NCBI GenBank assembly: GCA_017559685.1
Contig: JAFYQY010000192.1
Span: 1-25,007, forward strand
DNA from: Alistipes sp.
Lineage (GTDB): Bacteria; Bacteroidota; Bacteroidia; Bacteroidales; Rikenellaceae
DNA length: 25,007 nucleotides
Reading direction: 5' to 3'
Positions within the stretch are counted from its first letter, which is position 1. Each line of letters begins with the position of its first letter. A program made the position numbers and the translations under genes. The notes under the pieces are model-generated. The model saw nothing but the letters and a program-made list of their open reading frames with translations. It ran no database searches and had not been told where the DNA came from. Below are positions 14,859-22,495 of this stretch, one piece after another.

Positions 14859-17129
14859 TTAGAATTTGATTTGAGCCGAGTCGGTCATAGTGCCGTATTC
14901 GGCTTTTACTTTTATCTCGCCGCCCTTAATGCCCGAACGCACGATGAACGATGCAACTCCCGCACGGAACTTTATTGTAGCATCGCCCTCGATGATAGCA
15001 TCGCCCTCAACCGATAGGCGCACCTCACCACCCGTAAAGTTTGGCGTTGTGCCATTCTTATCCTGCAGGCGAACGTAGACGAAAATCTGGTCGTTCTTGC
15101 CGAGCTTCACGCCACACTCGCTCACCTCGAGAGCTATCTTCTCCGCCTTTTCGGGTGCGAGAACGGTGTGACGAGCCACCTCCTTGCCATTGCGGTAGCC
15201 CACAGCCGTAAGATTGTTGCAGTCAGGTAACGAAACCTTCTGGAAGGTGCGCATAGGCGTAGCCTTGATGTCGAAATTCAACTCGCCAACCACCTTGCCA
15301 TTCGAGAGGAGTTTTACCAATTCGCAGTTCGAGATTATAGCCTTCTCGGCAGGAGAGTCCTGGTCGAGATTCGATGCTATATAGACCATCGGCTCGCCCT
15401 CGGGGCGCAACGAACGATAGTAGTAGTAGGCATATTTAGGCAAGCGATCCTGGCTCATAACGCCCGACGCCTCAATCTCGTCGGTATAGCCTCGGTTGTA
15501 GTCGAACATAACCCAAAAACCATCCGCCATAGCCTTTACCGAGGTGAGGTTGTCGATATGGGCTGTATTGATATTCTCGACCATCTGCACCATTCGCTTC
15601 TCGCCGTGCTCACGAAGCTGGCGTGAAGTGAGTTCGGGCTTCTGTCGCCAATTGCGAACATATTGAGTTAAACCGCCGTCGTTAGCGTAGTACTCCCAAT
15701 CGCCATACTCCGATACGATAAGTGGGTCTTTGTGCTCTGTCACTTTGTTGAAAATACGGAACTGTCGAGACTCAACGTAGATATCCCAACCCGGTTGCCA
15801 GCCTGCCGAGTAACAATACGGCGCAGGATACTCCTCGTGTACGAGGCGGCTCATCTCGGCGATAAAGTCGGCAGGTTGCTTGGTCTCGTTGAGCGACGAC
15901 TCCCACGCCAAAATCGATGGGTGGTTGCGGTCACGACGCACCATATCTCGGGTCTGCTGATAGCAGAACTCACGGAACTTAGGATCCTTCTTATTGAAAT
16001 ATTGCCAGCCGAATACGCAGTTCAGCACGAAGATTCCGAGCGAGTCGCACGCCTCCAAGAATGCTGGCGACTGCGGATAGTGCGAGAGGCGCACAAAGTC
16101 GAAGCCTGCCTCCTTGATACGCACCGCATCTCGCACCTGCGCATTATCCGACGCAGCGTAGCCGATATATGGGTGGCATTGGTGGCGATTCACGCCTCGC
16201 AAGAAGCTCTTTTTGCCGTTTATGTAGAGGTCGTTATCCTTGATTTCGATTGAGCGAATACCAATTTTGCGACTCTCCTCGTCTACGACCTTACCGCCCA
16301 CCTCAACCGAGGTTTTAAGCGTGTAGCGTGCAGGCGAAAGGTGCGACCAAAGGCGTGGATTTTCGACCACGATAGTCGACTTTACGGTTGTGCGGCTCTT
16401 GCCTGCGAGCTTCTGCTCCTTACGGCTCTCGGCTACAACCTTCTCGCCATCGACAAGACGGTTGACAACGACAATCTTTTTCGCCTTCTTGCCGTCGTTC
16501 TCTACCGATACAGCGATGTTTACATCGGCCGACTTCTCGCTAACCTTGTTGTACGATACAAAGACGCCACCCTCGGCAGGTGTGGTATCGATAAACGGGT
16601 GAGTAATCGCCACTTCGCCCTTGCGGATAAGCGATACATTGCGATAGAGACCGCCATACCACAAAAAGTCCAAACGCTTGATTGGGCGTGGGCCTGTTAC
16701 GGGGTTGTCGTTATTGTCGAGACGTATTGCGATTGCATTTTTGCCCTTGTGGAGGTGAGGTGTCAAATCGACCGTCACGGGAAGATAGCCTCCGAGGTGG
16801 TGCGCACAATGTACGCCATTTACCCACACATCGGCAACATTCATCGCTCCCTCAACATTGAGCCACAGCTGCTCGCCACGCACACTCTCTACATCGATCG
16901 TGCGACGATACCAGCAGATACCCTGCCACTGCTCGCCAGGGTAGTACTTCTCGTAGCGAGGGGTATGCGGAAGGCGCACCTCCTGCCACGCCGAGCAGTC
17001 GAGCTTCTCGGCCGAATAGTCGGCAGTAGCATCGGCAGCGATGTGGAATAACCAACCATTGTTTATGCGCTCCTCGGCGTTCACAACAAACGACGAGAGC
17101 AAAAAGAGTGCTGCTAAAATTCGTTTCAT
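14859..17129 (-). CDS. Secreted glycoside hydrolase family 2 enzyme
   Basis: A 756-residue exported glycosidase with a signal peptide (residues 1 to about 18, ending SFVVNA). The N-terminal sugar-binding/jelly-roll domain (20-170) has GICWYRRTIDV, NVADVWVNGVHCAHHLGGYLP and DFLWYGGLYRNV, standard for GH2. An immunoglobulin-like domain follows (about 172-292), then the TIM barrel (from about 294) with RGVNRHQCHP (311-320). The acid/base is E415 in SLNE, with the usual preceding asparagine, and the nucleophile E474 in VSEYGD. A further C-terminal beta domain (about 660-756, QIFVYVRLQDKNGTTPNFTGGEV) resembles a bacterial Ig-like domain. Substrate may be a beta-galactoside or another beta-linked sugar; it cannot be assigned. 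It lies four bases after ybaK on the same strand and was probably transcribed with it. Confidence 0.92.
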   Translation of the reverse strand: MKRILAALFLLSSFVVNAEERINNGWLFHIAADATADYSAEKLDCSAWQEVRLPHTPRYEKYYPGEQWQGICWYRRTIDVESVRGEQLWLNVEGAMNVADVWVNGVHCAHHLGGYLPVTVDLTPHLHKGKNAIAIRLDNNDNPVTGPRPIKRLDFLWYGGLYRNVSLIRKGEVAITHPFIDTTPAEGGVFVSYNKVSEKSADVNIAVSVENDGKKAKKIVVVNRLVDGEKVVAESRKEQKLAGKSRTTVKSTIVVENPRLWSHLSPARYTLKTSVEVGGKVVDEESRKIGIRSIEIKDNDLYINGKKSFLRGVNRHQCHPYIGYAASDNAQVRDAVRIKEAGFDFVRLSHYPQSPAFLEACDSLGIFVLNCVFGWQYFNKKDPKFREFCYQQTRDMVRRDRNHPSILAWESSLNETKQPADFIAEMSRLVHEEYPAPYCYSAGWQPGWDIYVESRQFRIFNKVTEHKDPLIVSEYGDWEYYANDGGLTQYVRNWRQKPELTSRQLREHGEKRMVQMVENINTAHIDNLTSVKAMADGFWVMFDYNRGYTDEIEASGVMSQDRLPKYAYYYYRSLRPEGEPMVYIASNLDQDSPAEKAIISNCELVKLLSNGKVVGELNFDIKATPMRTFQKVSLPDCNNLTAVGYRNGKEVARHTVLAPEKAEKIALEVSECGVKLGKNDQIFVYVRLQDKNGTTPNFTGGEVRLSVEGDAIIEGDATIKFRAGVASFIVRSGIKGGEIKVKAEYGTMTDSAQIKF

Positions 17130-17133
17130 ATCG

Positions 17134-17616
17134 TTATAGTGTTAGTATCTCGGTTTTTGCCTTGGTGTAGGCGATAAGGTCGGTGGGCGAAAGGCGCAAC
17201 TGCAAGCCTCGCTGACCCGCACTGATGTAGATGTAGTCAAACTCGAGGCACGACTCGTCGATAAAGGTCGGGAAGGGTTTTTTCATACCTATCGGTGTAC
17301 ATCCACCTCGAATATAACCTGTCGTCGGGAGCAACTCCTTCATCGGAATGAGATCGCACTTTTTATTGCCCGAGACCTTGGCGGCAACCTTCAAATCGAC
17401 CTCTTTGTCGCCCTGAATAACACAAACGAAGTGACCATTCTTATCGCCCTTCAAGACTAAAGTCTTGTATACTCGCTCGATAGGCTCACCAAGCGACTCT
17501 GCCACGTGGGTAGCGGCGAGATCGTTCTCGTCGACCTCGTATGGTATCAGCTCGTAGGCTATCTTCGCCTTGTCGAGCAGTCGTGCTGCGTTGGTTTTGT
17601 TTATACCTTTTGCCAT
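17134..17616 (-). CDS. ybaK: YbaK/EbsC-type Cys-tRNA deacylase
   Basis: A 160-residue cytosolic protein at the family's normal length. YKTLVLKGD (50-58) contains the conserved lysine K51 needed for deacylation in YbaK. TTGYIRGGCTPIGMKK (about 98-113) is the family signature loop, and ISAGQRGLQLRLSPTDL near the C-terminus is also typical. YbaK removes cysteine mischarged onto tRNA(Pro), acting with prolyl-tRNA synthetase. It is the first gene of a minus-strand unit with the GH2 gene, a pairing with no obvious functional reason, and is expressed from a promoter overlapping that of the divergent phosphodiester glycosidase gene. Confidence 0.93.
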   Translation of the reverse strand: MAKGINKTNAARLLDKAKIAYELIPYEVDENDLAATHVAESLGEPIERVYKTLVLKGDKNGHFVCVIQGDKEVDLKVAAKVSGNKKCDLIPMKELLPTTGYIRGGCTPIGMKKPFPTFIDESCLEFDYIYISAGQRGLQLRLSPTDLIAYTKAKTEILTL

Positions 17617-17635
17617 TTTTGCATATTTATTATTG

Positions 17636-17643
17636 CAAAGTTA
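17636..17643 (-). promoter_or_regulatory. Putative -7 element for ybaK
   Basis: On the minus strand TAACTTTG matches the Bacteroidota -7 box and ends 19 bases before the ybaK ATG. No TTTG lies at the expected -33 distance. Confidence 0.6.
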
Positions 17644-17649
17644 CTAAAA

Positions 17650-17681
17650 TTTGGTGGTTTCCCATAAAAAAGGTAACTTTG
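17650..17681 (+). promoter_or_regulatory. Promoter of the phosphodiester glycosidase gene
   Basis: TTTG at 17650-17653, 20 bases, TAACTTTG at 17674-17681: a full Bacteroidota promoter. The start of transcription near 17685 rules out an in-frame upstream start at 17651 for the following gene. Its -33 box is only seven bases from the -7 box of the divergent ybaK promoter. Confidence 0.8.
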
Positions 17682-17716
17682 TAATTGAATTTATCGATAA
17701 ACCTAAAATATTAGAT

Positions 17717-18595
17717 ATGAAAAAGACACTTTTACTCTTGGTTGCAGCAGCGATGTCGTTCTCGGCTGTGGCACAGAACGCAGACTCTGTAAAGTTGATC
17801 AACGCTCCACGCCAGGAGCTTAAACTCCCAAAGGGTGCTGAGGGTTATACCCTTCTTCGTGCCGAGATTCTTGACTCGCACCAGACTGTTTCGGTGATCA
17901 AGTATTCGCCAAAGAAGTTCGAGACAGCAATTGTTCAGCCCGAGAAGCTCACCCGCCTCTCGGCGTCGGCAAAAGCTCACGGTGCCGACTTCGGCGTAAA
18001 TGCTGGCTATTGGGATGTTCGCATCAACAAGCCTTCGACCTACCTCAAGCTCAACAACGAGCAGATTGCCGTAACTGCCGACTTCGAGAAGGAGCGTGTA
18101 GACGGCTTGGTATGCGTAAGCAAGAAGAAGGTTGTTCTCGACTACTGCAAGGCGGGCCACGAGAGCACTCACGCCAAGAAGTATAAGAATATTCTCGCTG
18201 CAGGCCCCGTATTGATTGACGAGGGTAAGTGCATCGACCACGACGCCTATACCAAAGGTATGGTAGACAACGCAGGCGGCAAGCCTGTGGGTGCATTCTA
18301 CACCTACACCCAGCGCCACCCTCGCACCGCTATCGGCACCGACAAGAAGGGCAATGTATATCTCGTTGTCGTAGACGGTCGCTCGGCGGGCAACGCCGAG
18401 GGTGTAACCATTAGCGAGTTGACCAAGATTTGTGCTTGGCTCGGTATGCGTGATGCCATCAACCTCGATGGTGGTGGCTCATCGACAATGTGGACAGCCG
18501 AGGAGGGTATCGTAAGCTACCCTTGTCGCAACAAGAAGTTCGACCACGGTGGCGAGCGCCGAGTATCGAGCATCATTGCCGTAAAGCAGAAGTAA
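17717..18595 (+). CDS. Secreted phosphodiester glycosidase (NAGPA domain) family protein
   Basis: A 292-residue exported protein. The signal peptide is MKKTLLLLVAAAMSFSAVAQ, and the start at 17717 is set by this signal and by the promoter at 17650-17681. The NAGPA-family features are clear: FGVNAGYWDVR (about 94-104), HPRTAIGTDKKGNVYLVVVDGR (about 201-222), and a glycine-rich C-terminal core INLDGGGSSTMW following GVTISELTKICAWLGMRDA. The animal member (uncovering enzyme) removes GlcNAc from GlcNAc-1-phospho-mannose; bacterial members are related to spore-wall and phage proteins. It probably acts in the periplasm on a glycan phosphodiester, which is inference from the family. The lipoprotein gene begins 27 bases downstream. 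Confidence 0.9.
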   Translation: MKKTLLLLVAAAMSFSAVAQNADSVKLINAPRQELKLPKGAEGYTLLRAEILDSHQTVSVIKYSPKKFETAIVQPEKLTRLSASAKAHGADFGVNAGYWDVRINKPSTYLKLNNEQIAVTADFEKERVDGLVCVSKKKVVLDYCKAGHESTHAKKYKNILAAGPVLIDEGKCIDHDAYTKGMVDNAGGKPVGAFYTYTQRHPRTAIGTDKKGNVYLVVVDGRSAGNAEGVTISELTKICAWLGMRDAINLDGGGSSTMWTAEEGIVSYPCRNKKFDHGGERRVSSIIAVKQK

Positions 18596-18622
18596 TAGTA
18601 TAGAGATTAACCGACCGTACGT

Positions 18623-19447
18623 ATGAAAAACCTATTTGTTATTGTCGGCCTGGCGTTAGCGCTCGTAAGCTGCGGCCCGTCACGAGAGGAGTACTACTCT
18701 CTGTTGGACGAGAAGAACAAGCTCGAGGCTAATGTTATAAACTTGAACCTGGAGATTACCCACCTAAAGGAGACCTTGGCAAACTACGAGACCTCGCCCG
18801 ATAGAATCTATGTCGAGGCGGTAGAGCTCATCAAGAACAAGGATATCGATGGTGTTTCGGCCGTGTGTGCGAAGTTGGAGAAGTATCATCCAGCATCTGC
18901 CGAGTGCCAGAAGGCAAAGAGTGAGTTGCAGAGACTCAAGGATGAAAAAGAGGCACAAATAAAGGCTGAGAAAGCAAAGAGATTACAGGCGGTAAGCAAG
19001 CTGAAAAAGGAGTATGACGATGTAAGTGGTACAACGTGGTACTACAATCGCCACTTCACCCACTACAACAACAAAAACCTTACATCGCTCTACATAGGCA
19101 AAAAGGGCGAGACCGTTTGGTTGAGATTGAAGATGTCGTACGAAGGTGAAGATTGGATATTCTTCGAGAACGCCTTCCTCTCATACGACGGAAACACAAA
19201 GACTATCGTTTTCGATAGATATCGTGACAAAGAGAGCGACAATGGCTACGGAGGTCGAGTTTGGGAGTGGATTGACGTAAGTGTTAACGACGAGTTGTTG
19301 GCCTTCATTAAGGATATGGTCAACGGCAAGAGCCTCAAAATGAGACTGAGCGGTAAGTATACCGAAACCCGAGTGTTGTCGTACGACGAAAAGGTGGCTC
19401 TCAAAGAGGTGTTACTTGCGTACGATGTCTTGAAAAACGGAGAGTAG
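18623..19447 (+). CDS. Coiled-coil lipoprotein of unknown function
   Basis: A 274-residue protein with a lipoprotein signal: MKNLFVIVGLALALVSC, lipobox LVSC with C17 as the acylated cysteine, followed by GPSREE (no strong inner-membrane retention signal visible). Residues about 22-60 (LLDEKNKLEANVINLNLEITHLKETL) and 95-130 (KSELQRLKDEKEAQIKAEKAKRLQ in pieces) are heptad-like and probably form coiled coils. The region between resembles a short helical repeat around HPASAECQKAKSEL. The C-terminal half (about 135-255) is a compact beta-rich domain (TTWYYNRHFTHYNN, VWLRLKMSYEGEDWIFFENAF) that I do not recognise. It likely sits at the outer membrane. Same operon as the phosphodiester glycosidase; a strong terminator follows. 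Confidence 0.82.
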   Translation: MKNLFVIVGLALALVSCGPSREEYYSLLDEKNKLEANVINLNLEITHLKETLANYETSPDRIYVEAVELIKNKDIDGVSAVCAKLEKYHPASAECQKAKSELQRLKDEKEAQIKAEKAKRLQAVSKLKKEYDDVSGTTWYYNRHFTHYNNKNLTSLYIGKKGETVWLRLKMSYEGEDWIFFENAFLSYDGNTKTIVFDRYRDKESDNGYGGRVWEWIDVSVNDELLAFIKDMVNGKSLKMRLSGKYTETRVLSYDEKVALKEVLLAYDVLKNGE

Positions 19448-19467
19448 GACTCCCTGCAAAGTGTTTT

Positions 19468-19506
19468 AGAGATTGGCCTCGAATCAACGGTCAATCTCTT
19501 TTTTTT
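19468..19506 (+). terminator. Rho-independent terminator after the lipoprotein gene
   Basis: AGAGATTGGCC pairs with GGTCAATCTCT over 11 positions (one G-T) around a ten-base loop, followed by eight T. It closes the phosphodiester glycosidase-lipoprotein operon. Confidence 0.92.
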
Positions 19507-19600
19507 GTTGCAATAGGTCTAAAAGCGCAGATTTCTATACCTTTTTATAGGCGGGAGATAAATTTCTCGACAAAAAGCGAATATTGTATCAAAAAATTTA

Positions 19601-19608
19601 TAACTTTG
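19601..19608 (+). promoter_or_regulatory. Putative -7 promoter element for the 19714 gene
   Basis: TAACTTTG, a full match to the -7 consensus, 105 bases before the ATG. No TTTG lies at the exact -33 distance. The rest of the 19507-19713 gap is AT-rich and holds only the hairpin at 19639-19662. Confidence 0.7.
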
Positions 19609-19638
19609 TACTACATATCAAACTAAATAGAGGATATG

Positions 19639-19662
19639 CTGAGCCGTCGGATGCGATGGCAG
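19639..19662 (+). other. Stem-loop in the long leader of the 19714 gene
   Basis: CTG-(AG)-CCGTCG, loop GATG, CGATGG-CAG: nine pairs with one G-T and a two-base bulge. It is a GC-rich island in an otherwise AT-rich leader of about 100 bases. No downstream T run, so it is not a terminator; it may be a leader element or RNA stabiliser. Confidence 0.5.
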
Positions 19663-19713
19663 TTAGGTTTGAATTATCACTTTATGTTTAACTAAATTAA
19701 AATTACTACCACT

Positions 19714-20415
19714 ATGAAAAAGTTATTTTTATTGTTGGGCGTAGCACTTTTCGCTACAACTCCATTGTATGCACAGGATCGTTCGCAGAAGGAGATTAAC
19801 AAGGAGGTTCACGCTTTGTTGAAGTTGAGCAAGCAGGAGCTCAACGAGAAGGCTAGCAAGGATGCTGCTAAAGAGGCTAAGAAGTTGGCTAAAGAGGGTT
19901 GGGCTGTAGCTCCAGGTCACCTTCCATTGGCAAAGATGTTGGATCGTTCGTACCAGATGCAGTATCAGTACGGTGAGGATCTCTTGCCTAAGTACATCAC
20001 AGGTGATGCAAAGACTGTTGCTGAGAATTACGACGCAGGTAAGCTCCAGGCTTTGGAAATCGCTCGTTTGAACGCAGCAGGTTCTATCGAGAGCAACATC
20101 ACAGCTTTGATCGACACCAAGCTCGCTAACGGCCAGTTGGGTCAGGAGGAGGCTGTATCACTCGCACAGACTGTTAATGGTAGCAAGAACCTCATTTCGA
20201 AGAAGCTCGGCAGAACTATTCCTATCGTAGAGTGCTACCGTGTATTGGCAAACAAGAACCAGGAGGTACGTGTAGTTATCTTCTACGACTTCAAGGCTGC
20301 TCAGAAGGTTGCTGCTGAGGCTTTGAAGGAGGAGATCAAGGAGAAGAAGCGTGCAGAGCTCGGCGCAAAAGCTGACGAGTTGGTTAAGTCTGTAGATAAG
20401 CTCTTGGGTCTCTAA
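19714..20415 (+). CDS. Exported protein of unknown function, 233 residues
   Basis: Signal peptide at residues 1-21 (MKKLFLLLGVALFATTPLYAQ, probable cleavage after YAQ), so periplasmic or surface. The mature protein is rich in Ala, Lys and Glu and mostly helical. The first section (DRSQKEINKEVHALLKLSKQ, then KASKDAAKEAKKLAKEGW) is a charged helix, followed by APGHLPLAKMLDRSYQMQYQYG. A central region (about 105-175) is followed by a strand pair (PIVECYRVLANKNQEVRVVIFYD) and a final basic helix ending KSVDKLLGL. It vaguely resembles the N-terminal part of LPP20-like proteins, but I would not assign a family. Codons are biased to GCT/AAG/GGT more than in neighbours, suggesting high expression. 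Long structured leader upstream; two exported-protein genes follow. Confidence 0.82.
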   Translation: MKKLFLLLGVALFATTPLYAQDRSQKEINKEVHALLKLSKQELNEKASKDAAKEAKKLAKEGWAVAPGHLPLAKMLDRSYQMQYQYGEDLLPKYITGDAKTVAENYDAGKLQALEIARLNAAGSIESNITALIDTKLANGQLGQEEAVSLAQTVNGSKNLISKKLGRTIPIVECYRVLANKNQEVRVVIFYDFKAAQKVAAEALKEEIKEKKRAELGAKADELVKSVDKLLGL

Positions 20416-20449
20416 TAGACTATGTCGATAGAAAATCGTATATAGTAAT

Positions 20450-20497
20450 ATACCCGATATGACTGTCTGTACTTAGGTGCAGACAGTCTTTGGGTAT
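20450..20497 (+). other. Long stem-loop after the 19714 gene
   Basis: Inner stem GACTGTCTG (20461-20469) with CAGACAGTC (20480-20488), nine perfect pairs; outer stem ATACCC (20450-20455) with GGGTAT (20492-20497), separated by small internal loops. There is no T run of terminator length after it, so it may be a processing site, a partial terminator or part of a leader for the next gene. Confidence 0.6.
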
Positions 20498-20506
20498 TAC
20501 ATAGGA

Positions 20507-20532
20507 GGGTATACCGCAGTTGGTATACACCC
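20507..20532 (+). other. Second stem-loop before the LPP20-like gene
   Basis: GGGTATACC (20507-20515) pairs with GGTATACACCC (20522-20532), nine pairs with a two-base CA bulge, loop GCAGTT. No TAnnTTTG promoter is seen in the 20416-20611 gap, so this RNA is probably transcribed from upstream. Confidence 0.55.
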
Positions 20533-20611
20533 GCCAAACCACGAAATATTGAACTGACTGAGTGGGTAGAGAATGAAAAGGCTACCCGCAAAATTTTTTA
20601 TAACCCAATCT

Positions 20612-22489
20612 ATGAAGCGTTTTATTCTTGCTATTATTTGTTTGTTTGGAGGCTGTTATAGCCTTATCGCTCAATCGGTAACCGAGATTATGAGAGATAA
20701 GTCGATGAACGAGTATGTATGGGCTATCGGCTATGGCAAAACTTTGGAAGATGCAGACAAGGATGCGATGAACACATTGGCAAAAACCGAGGTGAATATG
20801 TTTGCATCGAGCAGCGTCAAAATCAAGAATAAAACCGAGGGTCAAAATGCTCGCTCGGAGATTGACTTCGAGAGCGGGTCACTCTCGCTCTCCAGCGTCT
20901 ATTTGAGCAACGTAAAACGAGAGGTGTTACCCGATGTGGATGGCCGAAAGAGGGTTTTGAGATATCTCTCTGTAAGCGATTGGGAGAAGCGTCACGAGGT
21001 TCTCAAGGGCAAAATCGAGGAGTATATCGAGTCGGGCAAATACGCCTCACTCATCGAGGATAAGATTCGCTACTACGCCTGGGCAAACATACTTATGGAT
21101 TTGTATCCGCATTCATCCGAGCCTATAAAGGTTGGCGATCGCAATGCTCGTCAGTGGCTGCCAGAGGAGTTACGCACCTTGTTAAACAAAATTAAAGTTT
21201 CGGTTATCGGCATCGAGGTAGACAAGGCAAACAAGAACTATCCACACAAGCTCTACTTGGACTTCCTCTACGATGGCGAGCCTATCAGCTATTTGCAATT
21301 TGCCTATTTCGACGGTCGTGGAAGATCTAACGAGTCAATCAAGGATGGTCGTAGCGTCATCCAGGTGGCAAATCTCGAGCCCGAGATCAACATCGAGTTG
21401 GACTGCTTGAGCGAAGACCTAGCTCGACAGCTCGAGCCTACCGTAGGTCGTTTGATTGAGGCCAAGAACCTCCCGCAATCGTACATTCCCGAGGGACAAA
21501 AGAGGGTAAAAACCCAAACCGAGGAGGTTAAACCGCAGAAAAAACTCGACACCACAGCACCAAACGTAAAGTCGGAGGTGGCTGTGAAGTTGGCCGAGGC
21601 ACAGAGTTCACACGTCGAGGTTAAGGATAAGGTTGAGGCAGAGCGTCCATTCTCAAAGATTTTGGACGAGATTGCGAGCGTTATCTCTAACCTTTCGACA
21701 AAGAGCATTCGCCAACACTTTACCGACGAGGCGTGGGATCAGTATCAGCGCATCGTGGCGAATGGAAAGCCGATTATTGCACGAACTCCCGAGTATAAGT
21801 TCATCGCTCACGACTCGCTGACTATCTGTCAGTCGTTGCCGTTGAAGCTCACCTTCTCGGGTAACCGTTCGTTTGTCGAGGATGTTGTTTTCCGCATCAA
21901 CAACAACACCCTCAAGATTGAGTCTGTGGCCTACAAGCTTAGCGCCAAGACCGAGCAGGCTATTATGGCTATGGCTTGGGACGACAAGGCTCGTCTCACC
22001 CTGCTCACCTTCCTCGAGGACTACCGCAGTGCCTACTGCTTGAAAGATATCGAATACATCCAAAAGGTCTTTGCCGATGATGCCTACATCGTTACGGGTA
22101 GAGTGTGGAAACCGAGCGACAAAAAGTTCTCGGATAGAGTGGATGCACTCGGTGGCACGCTGACCGAGTACACCGTAAAGACAAAGGCGCAGTATATGAC
22201 CGACCTCTACAAGAGCTTCAAGAGCAAGGAGTTTATCAACCTTCGCTTCGAGGAGTGCAACGTGGCGAAGGGCTACTACGCCAAGGAGGGTATCTACGCC
22301 GTGCAGGTAAATCAACTCTACTACTCGAACAACTACGCCGACAACGGTATTCTGACGCTGGCTATCGATATGCGTAAGGAGGCAAACCCTCTCGTGCGTG
22401 TTCGTATCTGGCAGGAGGCTCGAGATGTTACATACAATGCCGAGCAGATGATTGAGCGAACAATCTCTGTCGAGGGCGGACTAAACTAA
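20612..22489 (+). CDS. Exported LPP20-like protein with C-terminal NTF2-like region
   Basis: A 625-residue protein from the ATG at 20612. An in-frame ATG 39 bases upstream is less likely because it would place 13 polar residues before the signal peptide. The signal is MKRFILAIICLFGGCYSLIAQ; FGGC is a poor lipobox, so cleavage after IAQ by signal peptidase I is more likely. The first part (about 22-160: VWAIGYGKTLEDADKDAMNTLAKTEV) resembles LPP20-type domains found in envelope lipoproteins. A middle domain (about 190-300) is beta-rich. A Lys/Glu/Pro-rich linker (about 305-355) leads to a C-terminal half with TFLEDYRSAYCLKDIEYIQKVFADDAYIVTG, a pattern seen in NTF2/SnoaL-like folds. Function unknown. 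It ends six bases before the PEGA protein gene, so the two are surely co-transcribed. Confidence 0.8.
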   Translation: MKRFILAIICLFGGCYSLIAQSVTEIMRDKSMNEYVWAIGYGKTLEDADKDAMNTLAKTEVNMFASSSVKIKNKTEGQNARSEIDFESGSLSLSSVYLSNVKREVLPDVDGRKRVLRYLSVSDWEKRHEVLKGKIEEYIESGKYASLIEDKIRYYAWANILMDLYPHSSEPIKVGDRNARQWLPEELRTLLNKIKVSVIGIEVDKANKNYPHKLYLDFLYDGEPISYLQFAYFDGRGRSNESIKDGRSVIQVANLEPEINIELDCLSEDLARQLEPTVGRLIEAKNLPQSYIPEGQKRVKTQTEEVKPQKKLDTTAPNVKSEVAVKLAEAQSSHVEVKDKVEAERPFSKILDEIASVISNLSTKSIRQHFTDEAWDQYQRIVANGKPIIARTPEYKFIAHDSLTICQSLPLKLTFSGNRSFVEDVVFRINNNTLKIESVAYKLSAKTEQAIMAMAWDDKARLTLLTFLEDYRSAYCLKDIEYIQKVFADDAYIVTGRVWKPSDKKFSDRVDALGGTLTEYTVKTKAQYMTDLYKSFKSKEFINLRFEECNVAKGYYAKEGIYAVQVNQLYYSNNYADNGILTLAIDMRKEANPLVRVRIWQEARDVTYNAEQMIERTISVEGGLN

Positions 22490-22495
22490 GATTAA

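Noticed and set aside
17651..17716. Upstream in-frame start for the phosphodiester glycosidase
   Set aside because: It lies within the promoter (17650-17681) and would put 22 polar residues before a clean signal peptide.
20450..20532. Ordinary Rho-independent terminator after the 19714 gene
   Set aside because: The stems are strong but no T run of five or more follows either one, so simple termination is not supported.
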